Shown: positions 29,860 to 43,000 of the stretch, in pieces
Layout of the letters: every line of letters begins with the position of its first letter
How positions within the stretch are numbered: the first letter of the stretch is position 1
Origin: Brachionus koreanus
Lineage: Eukaryota; Rotifera; Eurotatoria; Ploima; Brachionidae
Assembly (NCBI GenBank): GCA_016987375.1
Contig: PJRA01000519.1
Coordinates: 1,065,489-1,118,648, forward strand
Length of the DNA stretch: 53,160 nucleotides
Direction: 5' to 3'
Program-made: the position numbers and the translations under genes
The notes under the pieces: model-generated
What the model was told of the DNA's origin: nothing
Database searches by the model: none
Seen by the model: only the letters and a program-made list of their open reading frames with translations

Positions 29860-30084
29860 GTGACTGCTGCTGGAATTACCCCAGATCCACAAAAAGTAAA
29901 AGCTATTCTAGAAATTGTTCTACCGAAGAATTAAGCTGATTTAAGAACTTTCTTGGGATTATGTGGATACTATCGTAAATTTATAGAAGGCCTTGCTAGT
30001 ATTGCGACATGTCTATATGATTTGACGCGTGAAACTTCTGATTATGTTTGGGAAGATGAGCACCAAAGAACGGGTTCCGGATAA
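29860..30084 (+). pseudogene. Ty3/gypsy RNase H-proximal fragment (right-arm copy)
   Basis: Exact inverse copy of 26532-26756: AAGITPDPQKVKAILEIVLP, a stop, then LGLCGYYRKFIEG. The remaining reverse transcriptase was not copied. Confidence 0.85.
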
Positions 30085-30446
30085 TTTAGTTGTTGACCAT
30101 TAGAATTGATTGCACAATCATTAGTATCCCTATTGTTTCTGCAAAAATTCTTCTTAAAACGCTTTTTGTTAAGTTGCCAATTATAGCAGTTATTATAACG
30201 GCTGATTTTATCATGACGTATATTTCTCCATGTTTGGATCTTTTTTATCAAATTTGAACAGTATTGTTTCACTTGGCTTACATGTTTGTTTAATTTTTGA
30301 TATAAAGTTGACAAGTTTTTTTCCGAATTTTTTGAATCGTTGCTTGTTTTCTTTTTAGTATCAGTTTTTGAAGTGGATGGGTTTGTAATTAGTTTGTCAC
30401 TACCTTCAGAATAAGGCTTTTCCGATTTTATCTCATTGACAAACAC
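30042..30446 (-). CDS. Unrecognised basic ORF, right-arm copy
   Basis: Exact inverse copy of 26170-26574, with the same caveats: no ATG, no recognisable domain. Confidence 0.25.
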   Translation of the reverse strand: MFVNEIKSEKPYSEGSDKLITNPSTSKTDTKKKTSNDSKNSEKNLSTLYQKLNKHVSQVKQYCSNLIKKIQTWRNIRHDKISRYNNCYNWQLNKKRFKKNFCRNNRDTNDCAINSNGQQLNYPEPVLWCSSSQT

Positions 30447-30694
30447 GTTTGAGCTTAGTTTATTCTAACAAATAATGCTCAAGATTTGTCTTACAAAAGA
30501 GTAAACTGAGTTTCGAGATGGATACATAATAGTAGTATTAACTATTATACTTAATATGTCAAAAGTACATAATAGTAATACCTAATTAGCAAATGCTAAA
30601 ATAAATAGATGAATATTAGTAAATGATTAATTTTAGAAATTATTGGGACAATGAATGTGTAGTCACGAAAAGATATAAAGGAACAATGATTGTT

Positions 30695-32049
30695 TTAAAA
30701 TTTTATTTGAACACAATTTTGAAGACCCCAAAATTCTCCAAGATTTCCTATTATATTTTGGCGAATAGGAGCAAGACTATGCAAATTTAACATTTGACAA
30801 ATATCACAAAATTGATTCGCGCCAGGATTTGCTTTAAAAATTGCATTTTTTTTCCACTTAAAATATGAGTTATATGCAGTTTTGTTTCCGTCTAAGTATT
30901 TCAAATATTTGGCAAGTTCTTTTGGACTTTTGAAATCAAGAGCATTTATATAAGCTGATCTTGGAACCTAAAAAAATTAGAATTATAAAATTGAAAAACT
31001 TTTTTTTCGATATAAAGTTTTTTATCGAAAATTTTGCGGGGGATAAATTTATGTTTTATTTTACTTACAAATAAATCATAATGACCGCCTCCTAACACAA
31101 CAGGAATTATATCTAAGGGTAATATTTGAAAAAATTTTTCTGTAATATAGTCTTTGCATATTGAATTTTCAAATGAAAGATAAAATTTGTATTGTTGGCT
31201 AAGCATCTTTTTACACTGAGAATTTACGGTAGTATATTTGTCAATACATTCAATGCCACATTTGCCATATACATCCACTGGAACAAATTCTCTTAATTTT
31301 TCAATATAAATATCTCTGTTACTATGCGCTCCGCAATGCGATATAACAGCAACGGCAAATTTTGTTTTGCCTTTTAAAAAATCTTTATTTTCATCAAAGT
31401 CTGGATTATTGCCCCATTGAATTTTTGTGTATCCATTTCCACTAAATCTGGAAAAATCAGAGTCTAATCTATATGTGAAAGTATAATTAAATATGTTATT
31501 TAATTTTGTATAATTTGGTGATTGGGTCGGTGGTTCGGTTTCTCTAAATACCCATAGTTGATTTTTTGGTCTAAAACTGGGAAATGTGATAACATTTCTC
31601 GCTTGAAAAATGACCATATCTGATTCATTTAACTTTGAATTGTCCATTATTAATTCACAATTGTAAACAGGACATTTTGCTCTAATAAATGGATCAATTT
31701 TTCCTAACGGAAATATAGGCCTATTTCTTTTTGAAAAAGGAGTCCACATTAATATTTTGGGTATTCGTGGATTTTTATTTAAACGGTCAACATCAATATA
31801 TCGGTTTATAATCAAATCATATTTTTGATAATCAATTCTTTTTTGATCATTTTCAAAATTGTTTGCAAAATCTCCATTTGTTGAGCTACCAGCTTCCATA
31901 TTATTTTTGCATTTTTCATCTGTTTTTTTATCATTTATTTTAATTCGCTCAACCATTTCTTTTGTATTATTTTTTTCCAAATTTAAATAAAACAATGAAA
32001 ATATTATAAAAACTACTAAGGTCGAAAATATTAACTTTAACATTTCCAT
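30695..32049 (-). CDS. Alpha-1,3-fucosyltransferase (GT10), copy 3
   Basis: Exon 1 is 32049-31069 and exon 2 is 30967-30695; the intron is 101 bases. The 417-residue product is identical to copy 2, including the membrane anchor, VDVYGKCG and the LSFENSICKDYITEKFF signature. The enzyme should therefore be active if expressed. However, homology with copy 2 stops 12 bases before the ATG, so the parental upstream sequence and its conserved block are absent, and no equivalent block is seen in 32062-32400. It may be silent or use a new promoter. Identity with copy 2 implies a very recent duplication, or a mis-assembled haplotype. Confidence 0.85.
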
Positions 32050-32061
32050 TTTTTAAAAATT

Positions 32062-34016
32062 ATTTTGAAACTTTGAATCCTGAAAAATCAAACTTGTTTC
32101 TCGTTTAAAAAAAATTTTTTATGCTTCTAAATTATAAAAGTAAATAAGGAAATAGTTAGGCATTTAACTTAAAAATTTTGCTAAAACCATTTTGTAAAAA
32201 AGTTAAGAGGCAACTTTTTTAATTTGAAGCTAACCGCAATTTTTCTCTCGGTCTCTTGAGTGTTAATAATGATTAAAAATCAGAAATATAATGTCCATTG
32301 CTCCGCAAAAATTATTCATATGAAGGCTCACTAATCTGCAATTAATAAAACTAAAAATAGGAAATTTAAAAGTGCTTTATTGTCTAAGTCAATATATGAA
32401 ATTTAAATTAAATTTAAATCTTTTTCAAAAGCTGTTTTGAAATTAAAAAAAAGAAAGAAAATAAAAGTATTAACTATTAGTAGAAATATAATTGTTAACT
32501 CATAAAACCAAATAAATCTTATAAAGTCTTTCATTTAACTAAATTGAGAGTTGCAATCGTTAAAATCTTAGTAAAGACAATTAATTTAATACAACTGTGA
32601 TACGACTGATATGGTAATGATTAGAACTGATATTGAGTAAAATAAAGAATATTGTTCAAGTAAAATGCTTACTAACCTAGCAAATTTGTTGAGTTAAGAA
32701 AAGATTCTACTCTGAAAAAAAGCATTCCAAGTAATAATTTATATTCAAAAAAAGTCGAGGCATAACAGTTATGCTTAAACTTTATCTAGAATAATTTTAT
32801 TTGTTTTAAATTGAAAACATAACTATAAATTAAGCTATATATTGCTTAAAAATTTTTTTTTCTAATGCAAACATGGGGATTCAAACGAAAGCTGTTGTCA
32901 TTCGGACGATCCCTTTTTTTTCTCCAAATCATTAGAAAACATTTATCATGAAATAAGTAAATCAATAAATAAATTAATAAAAAATATTTAAATTAATCAG
33001 AAGTTTTTTAGAAAAGCAAAGTTATTTAGTATTTTTACTGGACCTTCGTCACAAATTACTATAACAAATTATTCATGAGTTATTTTGGCTTGCAAATGGC
33101 CCTTTTAGAATTGAAATTATAACTTTTTTAGCTCGATTGAAAGATTGTTTAGCAAGAGCCAATGTGATCTAATGAGCCAAAAAAAAAGATTTTATGTTTT
33201 AAATTTATTTAAGATTTTAATTTTGTTTAAGATTTAATTCAAAATTAGAGACATTTGAATTTTAATTTGAAAAAGAAAAATTTTGAATAAAAAACCGAAT
33301 ATAATCGATAAGGACCTATAGATTTTTTAAAGATCTATCGATTTATATTCTATTTTATCAAATTTGGACATTAGTTGCATTTTATTTGCTAATTTATTTT
33401 GTGCCCAGAAACTAAAAGAAACAAAATATTTTCAATTTAATCATAAAATTTTATCAATTTATTTTAGGTTATCCTTTTAGAAGGCTAAGTTAAGCATTTT
33501 ATAATTTTAAGCAAAAAATAAACAAATACTTAAGACTTTAACTAAAGGGTACTAATATCGAAAAAATATACTAACATAATTCTAATGAACGTCCAACATC
33601 ATAGAAAGAGAAAATTATTTTTTTTTTCTTATTTTATCCTATTCAAAATATTTAAATCCAAAGAATGTAATTTCTAAATTATTTCCTATATAAAATGCGG
33701 ACCTTTTTTAAATTTTTTAACACATAAAATGCTCTTCGTATGTTTTTATTCTTATTTTATTTTTATTTTATTTTTTAAATTACTTCATCATCCATGTAGT
33801 GTTTTCTAAAATAAAAAATGATAAATAAATAATGTTTTTATAATAACTTTTATTAAATTAATTAAAAAAAATTTTAATTGACAATTTGAATCGACTTGGA
33901 CAAATACTAACGCATAAAAATACACGACCAAAAGAAATTAAATTAAGAGAAAAAAATAATTGCAAAACTAAAACTTCTATTTTTTATTTATTTTAAAATT
34001 AAATAAATTTTGCTTA
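32062..34016. other. Intergenic region, no gene seen
   Basis: It separates the divergent upstream side of copy 3 from the 3' end of the coiled-coil gene. AT-rich. An AATAAA-like signal on the minus strand near 33990-34000 could serve the coiled-coil gene. Confidence 0.5.
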
Positions 34017-37000
34017 TCATGAAGCTATCATAGACTTAATAGTCCTGATTTTTGAATTAAGGCTTTCGTTTTGTTTTCTAAGAAGACTTAGCTTAGCCAC
34101 CACTTTCTCACACTTTTCATGACAAAACTTCAATTGATTATCCAAGTTAGATGAACTTGTACTAGCTGTTTCATCAAGAACCAAGCTTTCACTCATGAGT
34201 CCATTTGGCATACCGGACACCATCGATACCTCGGACTGAGATCTCAATCCACACAGCTCTTCTTTTATTTGCACCAAATTGGACTCCTTATTTTCCAGCT
34301 CTTGATTCAAAGCATTTATCTGATTTTCATACTCAATACGCTGCTTTTCAAGCGATTCTTTCACTTCATTTAATTCATTCATCAACTCATCGTTCATTTT
34401 TTTCTTACTTGCCAATGCTTCTTCAATATTAGCAATTTTATTCAACAAAGCATCACATTCACTTGGCTCCTTGGCCTCCAAATTAGTCTGACATTCAAAA
34501 TCAACTTTTATTTTTTGATTCAAAGACATTAATTGCTTAAGCTTTGCTTTAAGTTTTAAATTTTGATCTTGAAAAGTTTTAATTTTTTCCTTTAGCTCAT
34601 CAAGCTCAGATTTTATGCCGTCAGTGAACTGATTTTTTTCTAACATTTCAATTGTACACTTGAATTGTTCATTTTGAATTCTTAGAATTTCAGTTTCGTT
34701 CTCATCATCATCAGTCTGACTTGACACACTAACAAAATCAACACAAGTCTGTGCTTGCATATCAGCTGTTGTTGGTTTTTGCACATCAATTGTTTCTTCT
34801 TTGCCTTTGGCCATCATCTGCTTTAATTTGGCTTTTAGTTTTAGATTTTGTTTTTCAATATGAGAATATTTATCACTCAATTGTTCAATATTTAAATTCA
34901 ACTCATTTTTTTCTTTCTCAAGTGCTTCAATACTTAATACAAACACTTTAATTTTGTCTTCATTGTAGTCAATTTTATACTGATTGAACTCATTCTGTAA
35001 GCTTATAAGCTGAGCGTTCAATTCGATTATTTGGTCTTCATGGGATTTTTTGAATTCTTTGTATTCAGCTTGCAGATTGTGGAAGAGATGCTCAGCCAAA
35101 CTAGAACTGTCCATGCTGGATTTTGAGCTGTTCGAAGGCGATGCACGTCCATCTTCCAAACACTGAGTTAATTCCAATTTTTTGCACTTGTCCCTAAGAG
35201 CCAAAGCTTTTAGACGCATTGACTCGTATTTTTTTTTCCAATTTTCGCTCTCAAAGTTCAATTTTTCACACATTTTTTGACTTTCTAGTTTTTGTTCATT
35301 TAGAAAATTTTCCAAACTAGTCAATTGTTCATTTTTGATTGAAAGATCAATCATAATTTGATTAATATGAGCTTTGAGCTCAATAGACTCGTCATTAGTG
35401 GCACTATTGCCTAACAATTGAACGCTTTCAATCTTTGCTTCTTTCTCTTGTAAGTTAATTTGACTCAATTGGTCTTCCAAATGTTTATAGTTGCCCTTAA
35501 TTGTGTCCAATTCTTGATCGGTTGTTTTTAATTTCAATTCCAGTGACTCGACTAATTCCAATTTGGCCTTTAATTCAACTTGAAGATCTAGAATTTGATG
35601 TTTCAGGCTTTCGACTTGATCCTCATTTTCTGATTTGTTTTGTGCAATGTTAGACCAGTCTGACACTGCTTCAATTTGCTCTTCTTTTATTTTCAGCTCG
35701 TTTTCCAGCTGTTTTATCTTAATTTCATGCTCTCCAATAGTGAACAAATATTTTTCGTTTGTTTCATTTAAATTTTTAACCTGATCAATTAGATTGTTTC
35801 TTTCCATTTTAAAATTAGACACTAAATTTTGATTTTCTTCATTTAGACAATTTATTTTTGCATCAAAATGATCTTTAAGTTCAACAATTTCTTGATCTTT
35901 TACATTTATTTTATTTTCTAGCTGAGCAGTCATTTCAAGATGCCTTTGATTCATTTCTTTGGCATTGTCAATTTCTTGATTTAAGTCATTTTGATTTTTT
36001 TCCAAATCTAACAATATTTTTCTATTTTCTTCTCTTAAAACCTCAATTCCTTCATTCAATTGTTTGACTTTCAATTCTAAGGCTTCATTTTCTCCTTTGG
36101 TCTCTTCATTTGTGGGTGCACTTGATCCCCAATCGGACAAAGCATCAATTTGTTCATCCTTTATTTTTAATTCACCCACTAATTCTTCAATCTTATTCTC
36201 CAATTTATTTTTTTCCTCTCTTAAAACCTCAATTCCTTCATTCAATTGTTTGACTTTCAATTCTAAGGCTTCATTTTCTCCTTTGGTCTCTTCATTTGTG
36301 GGTGCACTTGTTCCCCAATCGGACAAAGCATCAATTTGTTCATCCTTTATTTTTAATTCACCCACTAATTCTTCAATCTTATTCTCCAATTTATTTTTTT
36401 CCTCTCTTAAAACCTCAATTCCTTCATTCAATTGTTTGACTTTCAATTCTAAGGCTTCATTTTCTCCTTTGGTCTCTTCATTTGTGGGTGCACTTGATCC
36501 CCAATCGGACAAGGCATCAATTTGTTCATCTTTTATTCTTATATCCTGTTGCAATTGTTCAATTTTAATTCTAAGTTTATTAACATCATCATCGTCAGAA
36601 GCTTTTTTTGAATCATTTGTTTGCTCTTTGTTTTTTGAATTCAACTCAGCAATTTGGTTTAATTTATCGTTCAATTGAGCTTCTAAATTAACAATTTGAT
36701 CTCTGTAGTCAAAATCCTGCGATGTATTCAAAGACTTGTCCGATTTGAGCGCTCTTGACAAGAGCAAACACTCGACATCATTCTTCAACGCATTCAAGCT
36801 TTCTTTAACTTCTTTTTCTAATTTTCCTTCAGCCATTTTAGCACCAATATTCATCCAATATTGAATTTTATCATCTTCATCACAAACATCTTCAGTTTGA
36901 GCTTCTTTCTCTTGACTAATAGTCGATTTTTTCAACATTTGCTTCAATTTAGCTTTTAGTTTAAGCGTTATTTTATCATTATTGTCCAATCTGTTCTTCA

Positions 37001-40000
37001 ATTCATCTATTTCTTGTGACAAATTATCAAATTGTGTTTCTTTATGCAAACCAATTTTTTCACTGGAAGCGTTTAATTCTTCCAATTTGATTCTCAAGAC
37101 TAAAATTTCGTTTTCATACTTTGACAATTTGTCCACTAAATCATCGTACTCTTTTACTCGCTGGTTGTTTTCTATTTCTGATTGATCCAAGCCTAATGAT
37201 TCAACAAAAAGCTGAATTTTTATGTTGTTTGTCAAAAGCTTTGAATTATTTTCGGCCAAAAATTCTTTAGCCTGATTGAGCTGATCAATTAGTTCATTTT
37301 TGTCCTCGATTTCGATTTTTAACTCTTTCAATTGTTCATTAACTGATTCAGTGTCAAGTTTTAGGCGTCTAAGAGCCTCTAGCTCATCCAATTCTGGCTC
37401 AATTTCTTTTAATTTCAGCTCTAAATCTTCGACCTTTACCTCATAATTTATCTTTTGTGTATTTAGCTCTGAATTGCAATTGGTCAAGTGATCAATTTGA
37501 AGATTCAAGTCATTCACTTGAGATTTAAGCTGTTCAATTTGAGCATGGCTCGATTCGACCTGGTCATTGAGCATTTGATTGCCGTTGACAATGTCAGTGG
37601 CCTGTTGACACAGCTGTTCATAGTGAGCAGCAAGTTCTTGGTTGGCAATCTTAAGCTGATCATGTTCAAGACTAATTTGTCCTAAGCGCTGATTTTCTTG
37701 ACTTAGTAGGTCAAGTTCGGCGCTCAACGATTCTACTCGTTGGCTAGTTTCACTCAATTGAGCTTCCTTGGAGTCTAGAAGAGAGCGGTAATGAGTCTCC
37801 TGGTCGAGCTTTTCTTGGCTAAGTCGCTGGTTTAGTTGGTCAACGGTCTGAAATTTTTTATTCAAGTTTTCTTTTTCTGTTCTAGTCTGCTCTAATTGAG
37901 ACTGGAGCTTTGAATTGTTTACTTGAAGATCTATTTTCTCTGTTTCTAAATTAACATTCGTTTTTTGAAGGTCTTGCATCAAATCCTTGAAAGTTTGAAT
38001 TGAATTTACCTCGTCGCTGAGTTGTTTGATGCCAAAGTTTTTGTTCATCTCTTTGATACCTTTTTAGCAACAACAAAAAAATTTACTTTTTAATTGATCA
38101 TAATTAAATTGATATGAATTAATTTATATTTGATATCTTGTAATTTTACATCTTAAAAAATTGAGAATTTTTTTTCAAATTTTTTAATAATTATTTTTTT
38201 TATTTAAATGAACAAAAATTGGACACAAATTAGCTTTTATTTTTGCTAGAAATATTTTTTTTTATAAATATAATTTTTCTAATTGAATTTTTTGATTTCA
38301 CTTGTGAATATTCATTTTTTTTTTTAGATGAAAAGTAATTGATAATTAATTGTAATCAACTAAAGAAGATCATTTGTTTTATCTAGGATTAGTTTTTTAT
38401 TCACCAAAAAGTAATTTTTTTTTCAATTAAATATTTTTATTTAGATTGAAAATGATAAAAAAAAAATTTTATCAAAAAATTCACAAGTTTGATTCTTCGA
38501 CTGTGAATGAAGAAATATCCTCTCTCAAAAAAAAAAATTTATCTATAGACCTTTCATTTAAATCAAATGTGTATTTAAAGTAAATTTAGTATATTTATTT
38601 TATTCTTATACTAGCATAAAGTATATTATCATCTACATTTTTAATTATATAGAATTTAGCATATAAAATATAGAATTTTTAGATTTGTATAAAAGATACT
38701 TTATTTTTGAACGATTTTTTTTAGGTAAATAAAATTAAAATTCAAAAAAGTAAAATCTACTAGTTGTTTCAAATTTAGTCTAGTTTCAGAATCTGCGTTA
38801 AAACCGGGAGGTCATCATTGAGGTTTTCTAAAAATACTTTAGTTCTGTAGGAAATTTAATTTTCTTTCAGAATATATGCCCACTTGTAGGATTTGAAAGT
38901 ATCGTTTCTTAAAAAAATAGGCTTAAAGGAGAGACTACTTTTGAGCTAAAACTTACGGTGGTTCAGATTTTTTTTTACCTCCTTTAAAATTTAGGCTTTC
39001 CGGGGTTTTCCCATATGAAGATTACGATTTGAGGTCGAATATTACATTTTCTGAACCTCACTTATCTCAAAAGTATTTATTATGATTTTCTCATTATATA
39101 AATATGTACAACAAAAAAGTAAAAAGAGGATAAAATTTATACTTTTTGTTTAGAAATCAAAAAAATTATTTTTTTTTTTTATATTTTTATTCCAAAATTG
39201 AACAATTTAAGAAAGTAAAAAAAGCAAAAATTGAATAATTTATCTACTAAGAAAGCTATAAAATAAACAATTAGTCCTTATAATCATATAAAATGCTGGG
39301 TAAATCGTACTATATTGGAATTAACGAGTAACTTTTCGGGCCAAATTAATCCAGCATTTAGTAACTTTTTACTTTAAATTAAATTTTGACTAATTATCGT
39401 AATTGTTCGATTGTTAAGCCATGTCATAGTATGACATATATGCTTAATGATGACATGTACTTTTATATAGAACACTGGGTACAAAAGAGCTGTCCAAGAG
39501 CTACATCAGTTAAAAGACATCCAAAAGAAAGCAGTACAAGAACTTATTTTGTATGGATCAATCAGTTTAAAAGCCATTTACTTCTTTAGAATCGAAAAGA
39601 TGTTTCAAATATAATTGTTTTTTCAAAGATAATAATAATCAAAACTCTTGGATATCATGTGAAGGCTGTGAAAATTGGAAATGTAAAGGCAAAATGAAAA
39701 TAATTTTACATTTTTACATTTTAAGATTTTTTGTGCAATATTTAAGAAATTTATTAATTTCATTTTTGTTTAACAAATAATTTGAGAGAGTTTTTTTAAT
39801 TTTCTAAAAAATTGCACAAAAATACAACTGCTGCTCAAAAGGTCTTAAACATAGTCAATATTTTTATTGTAGAATTTTAAATAGTTTTCAGTTAATCATT
39901 TCATAATAGCTTTATTTTCATTTTAACATTTTCGTAAACTTTTTCTAATAACATCCTGTCATTTGCAGCCCACACAATAGCGACCTCTACCTGGAGAATC

Positions 40001-43000
40001 AAGATGTCACCATCATGGCGAGGAACAAGAACCAAGTTGACCGGGTTCTACAGTCAAACAGGAGCAGCATATATCTTTCTTGTTACTAGTCTTGTTTATC
40101 AACTACTGTAGAACCACATACGACAAGAGTAAATAACAACAGTGGTATTAGAAAACAAACTATTAACAACATGTCACAATAGATGATAATCTTTTTTCAG
40201 AAAAATATCTTTTTAAGCGCATTTTTGAATTTTAGTAAATGTAATACGTTGAAAATTTTATCTAGTATTCTAAAAAACAAACATGTGTTTTCTTTAGATA
40301 TGAAAAGTCTTAAAAATCGAATAATTACGATAATTTTTAACAGTTCTCCTTCAATCGTTGGTAATGAAATAAGTTTCAAATGGCAAAAGTACGCCTTAAT
40401 CAAATCATTCAAAAATTAGAATTGAAAAATTAAAAAAAAAGTAATATTTTCTAAATAAAATTAATTCTTTAAAAAGCCAAAATAAAAACTTTTTTTTTTT
40501 AATTATTTATAACGAAAAGATTCTTTTAGTTCTAAGAGATTAAATTGTAGAAAATTGTCAATCAATAAAGCTTGTTACTGGAAAAATAATAACAAGGATA
40601 GTTGTTTAATAGTAAATTGTAATGTAATGGATATTAAAATAATGCTGTCTTTAAATGGATTGTGTTTTGTTTCTTATATAAAGTTTTGACATATGTATCT
40701 TGTTAGAGTTGTTGAATCTTCAAGTTTAGAATACCATTTTGATTAAAATTTCAAATTTACTTAAATAAAATAAATCTTAAAAAAATACTGAAACAAAGTA
40801 CAACATACTTTGTAAAACATTAACAAAAAAAAATCATTTGCTTACGTTTTATTTAGAATAACAAGTCAATAATCAATACAAATCCTATTTATGTTTTATT
40901 TTTGTCTCATTTTTACAAACATTATATGTCTATTTTATTATAGTAAATTTCAATTTAAAAAAAACACAAAAAAAAAAAAAATTTTGTCAGACTTCTATTT
41001 CAATTTCACAATATCTAGTTTTGACAATTTCTTAAGAATGGCATTTGTTAGGTATTTAAGAAATTTTCTTATGCAATAAATTTATAATTAAAAAAATTTA
41101 AAATACTTTTTTTTAAAGTATAATCATTGAGATTTGTAGTTTAAATTTTATCAAAAGCCTTAATTAGATATGAGTCAACATTTAAAAAAAAATTTTTTTC
41201 TTTTTTATCTTAGCTGAAATTTAATAATCAAATAAATAAAAAAAATTTTACACACACCTTGTTGGTAATTGCTGCATGTTTTTTCGAGCATTTCGATTTT
41301 AACCTTTAAAATATCAATTTGGTGTTCATACAGCGCCTTGATATTTTTTATATTATCCGAATCGAATTTATTAATGCTAAGCTGGTCTGATTTTTGGCTG
41401 TTGAAGGCCTCATCATCGCCTTCTTGACCCAAATTTTCCAATTTTTGCCTTAATCTATTTATTTCGTTGGTTTTTTCAGCGAGTACATCTTCAAAATAGG
41501 TTTTTCCTTCGCGCAAATTAGCCTCAAACTGAGCTATTTTTATTTGCAAATCAGTTTGCTTTTCGTTTAGACGTTTTTCCAAGTCTTTATGAGCTTTTTC
41601 AAGTTCGTTTTCCAAGCGCGCTGTTTTTTCACTCAAATCTCTAATGGTTTCACTTTGCTCATCAATTAACTTTTGTTTGCTGCTCAAATCCTCGTTCATC
41701 AATTTAAACGACTCTTGTTTTGCTTTCAATACCGTTTGATTGTTATTTTTTAGCTCCTTTTTAAGAAAATAGCTTTAATTTTCTGTTAAATATTTAAAAT
41801 AGTTATGTAATAATAAAATAATCACATACAAAATAGTTTAAAAAATTAGGTAACTATGTCAATTTTGACCAACTGGTCACATTTTTATTTTAAAAATTTG
41901 ATTTGCAAAATTTATTGCCAATTATTGTAGAAATTTTTTATTAAGAATAGAAAATATTTTAGGCAAATAAAATAATTTTATTTTGAATTGACCGCTTTAT
42001 GAATTTTAGACACAATTTGAGAAAAAAAATTTTTTTTTTGATAAATTTCCTAATTAAGAAGAATAATAAAATGTATTGCAAGAAAAAACGGTAGTCTAAT
42101 TTCTTTCTATTTATCTAAAATAATTTTTTTCAAGTAGAAAAAAAAAACAAAAAAAATAAACACAAATTTTTTTAGGCATTGTGAATTTTAAATAACATTA
42201 AGTCCACAATTCGTTCTATAAATTGTATCAGTTGATACAAAGTTTGCATTACCCAGTTTAATTTTCTACAATAACTCTGAAAATCTGCAACGCAAATTGG
42301 TTTTAGTTTATGGAATAAATATGAATGACACAATTGATGACATACTGAATGCCTGTGAATTACTTTATAAATGTTTTTTTGTTCTTAATTTTCTAAGCAG
42401 ACGCCCCTCAGAATCTTTATCGTTTCTATTAGCTCTTCTTCAAAAATGTTTGCGAACTCAAAGAGATGGCTTTGACAAACAAGAACTCTTTAGATTAACT
42501 AGATCATGGACACAAGACAAAATTCAAATACGAACAAAAACACCCAAAAACAAAACAAAATGCCCAATTTGCAACAAGATATTTGAAGCAATAAAAGTAA
42601 TCAAAACACACATGAGAAGATGTAAAACAACACAGAATAGATTGAATATTAGTTATGATAACTAGGAGTTGAACTGGGAAAATATCCGAAATTGATAATT
42701 AATATTTTGGCGCTAAACAATTAAATTTTAACGATCAATATACTTCAATTTGCTGTTTCAAATTTACTAAAAAATAAAAAATTGTTAAAAATCTAAAACG
42801 CAAAAAAGCGTATCAAAACAGTGTGTATCAGAAAAGTTTTTAGACTTCTCATCGACCTTTGTAGATTTTTATCCCAGAAGTGAAAAATAATTCTCAATTA
42901 TGTTTTTAAAAAAATACGAGAACAAAGATCTATACACAGATATACAATACATAAAAATGATAAATAAAATAATATATTTGATATACAGTGCTTTTATAAA

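Larger units (their letters stand above)
29860..32061. repeat. Inverted repeat, right arm (fucosyltransferase 3)
   Basis: Mirror of 24555-26756. The inner end lies directly against the truncated fucosyltransferase pseudogene; the outer end is 12 bases before the ATG of copy 3. Confidence 0.9.
38060..41257. other. Intron 2 of the coiled-coil gene
   Basis: Mostly AT-rich filler. On the plus strand it contains a PHD-like scrap (39583-39700) and an orphan GC-richer open stretch (39952-40089). No other gene is visible. Confidence 0.6.

Noticed and set aside
32873..32922. tRNA-like sequence (minus strand, TTTGAATCCCC box before a T-run on the other side)
   Set aside because: Only about 40 bases; no cloverleaf arms or A-box at the proper distance.
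36064..36678. 204-codon Ser/Phe-rich ORF on the plus strand within the coiled-coil gene
   Set aside because: It is antisense to the 186-base tandem repeat; its own repetition merely reflects that repeat.
40183..40419. Overlapping plus and minus ORFs in intron 2
   Set aside because: Both are Lys/Asn/Ile/Phe-rich chance frames with no motifs.
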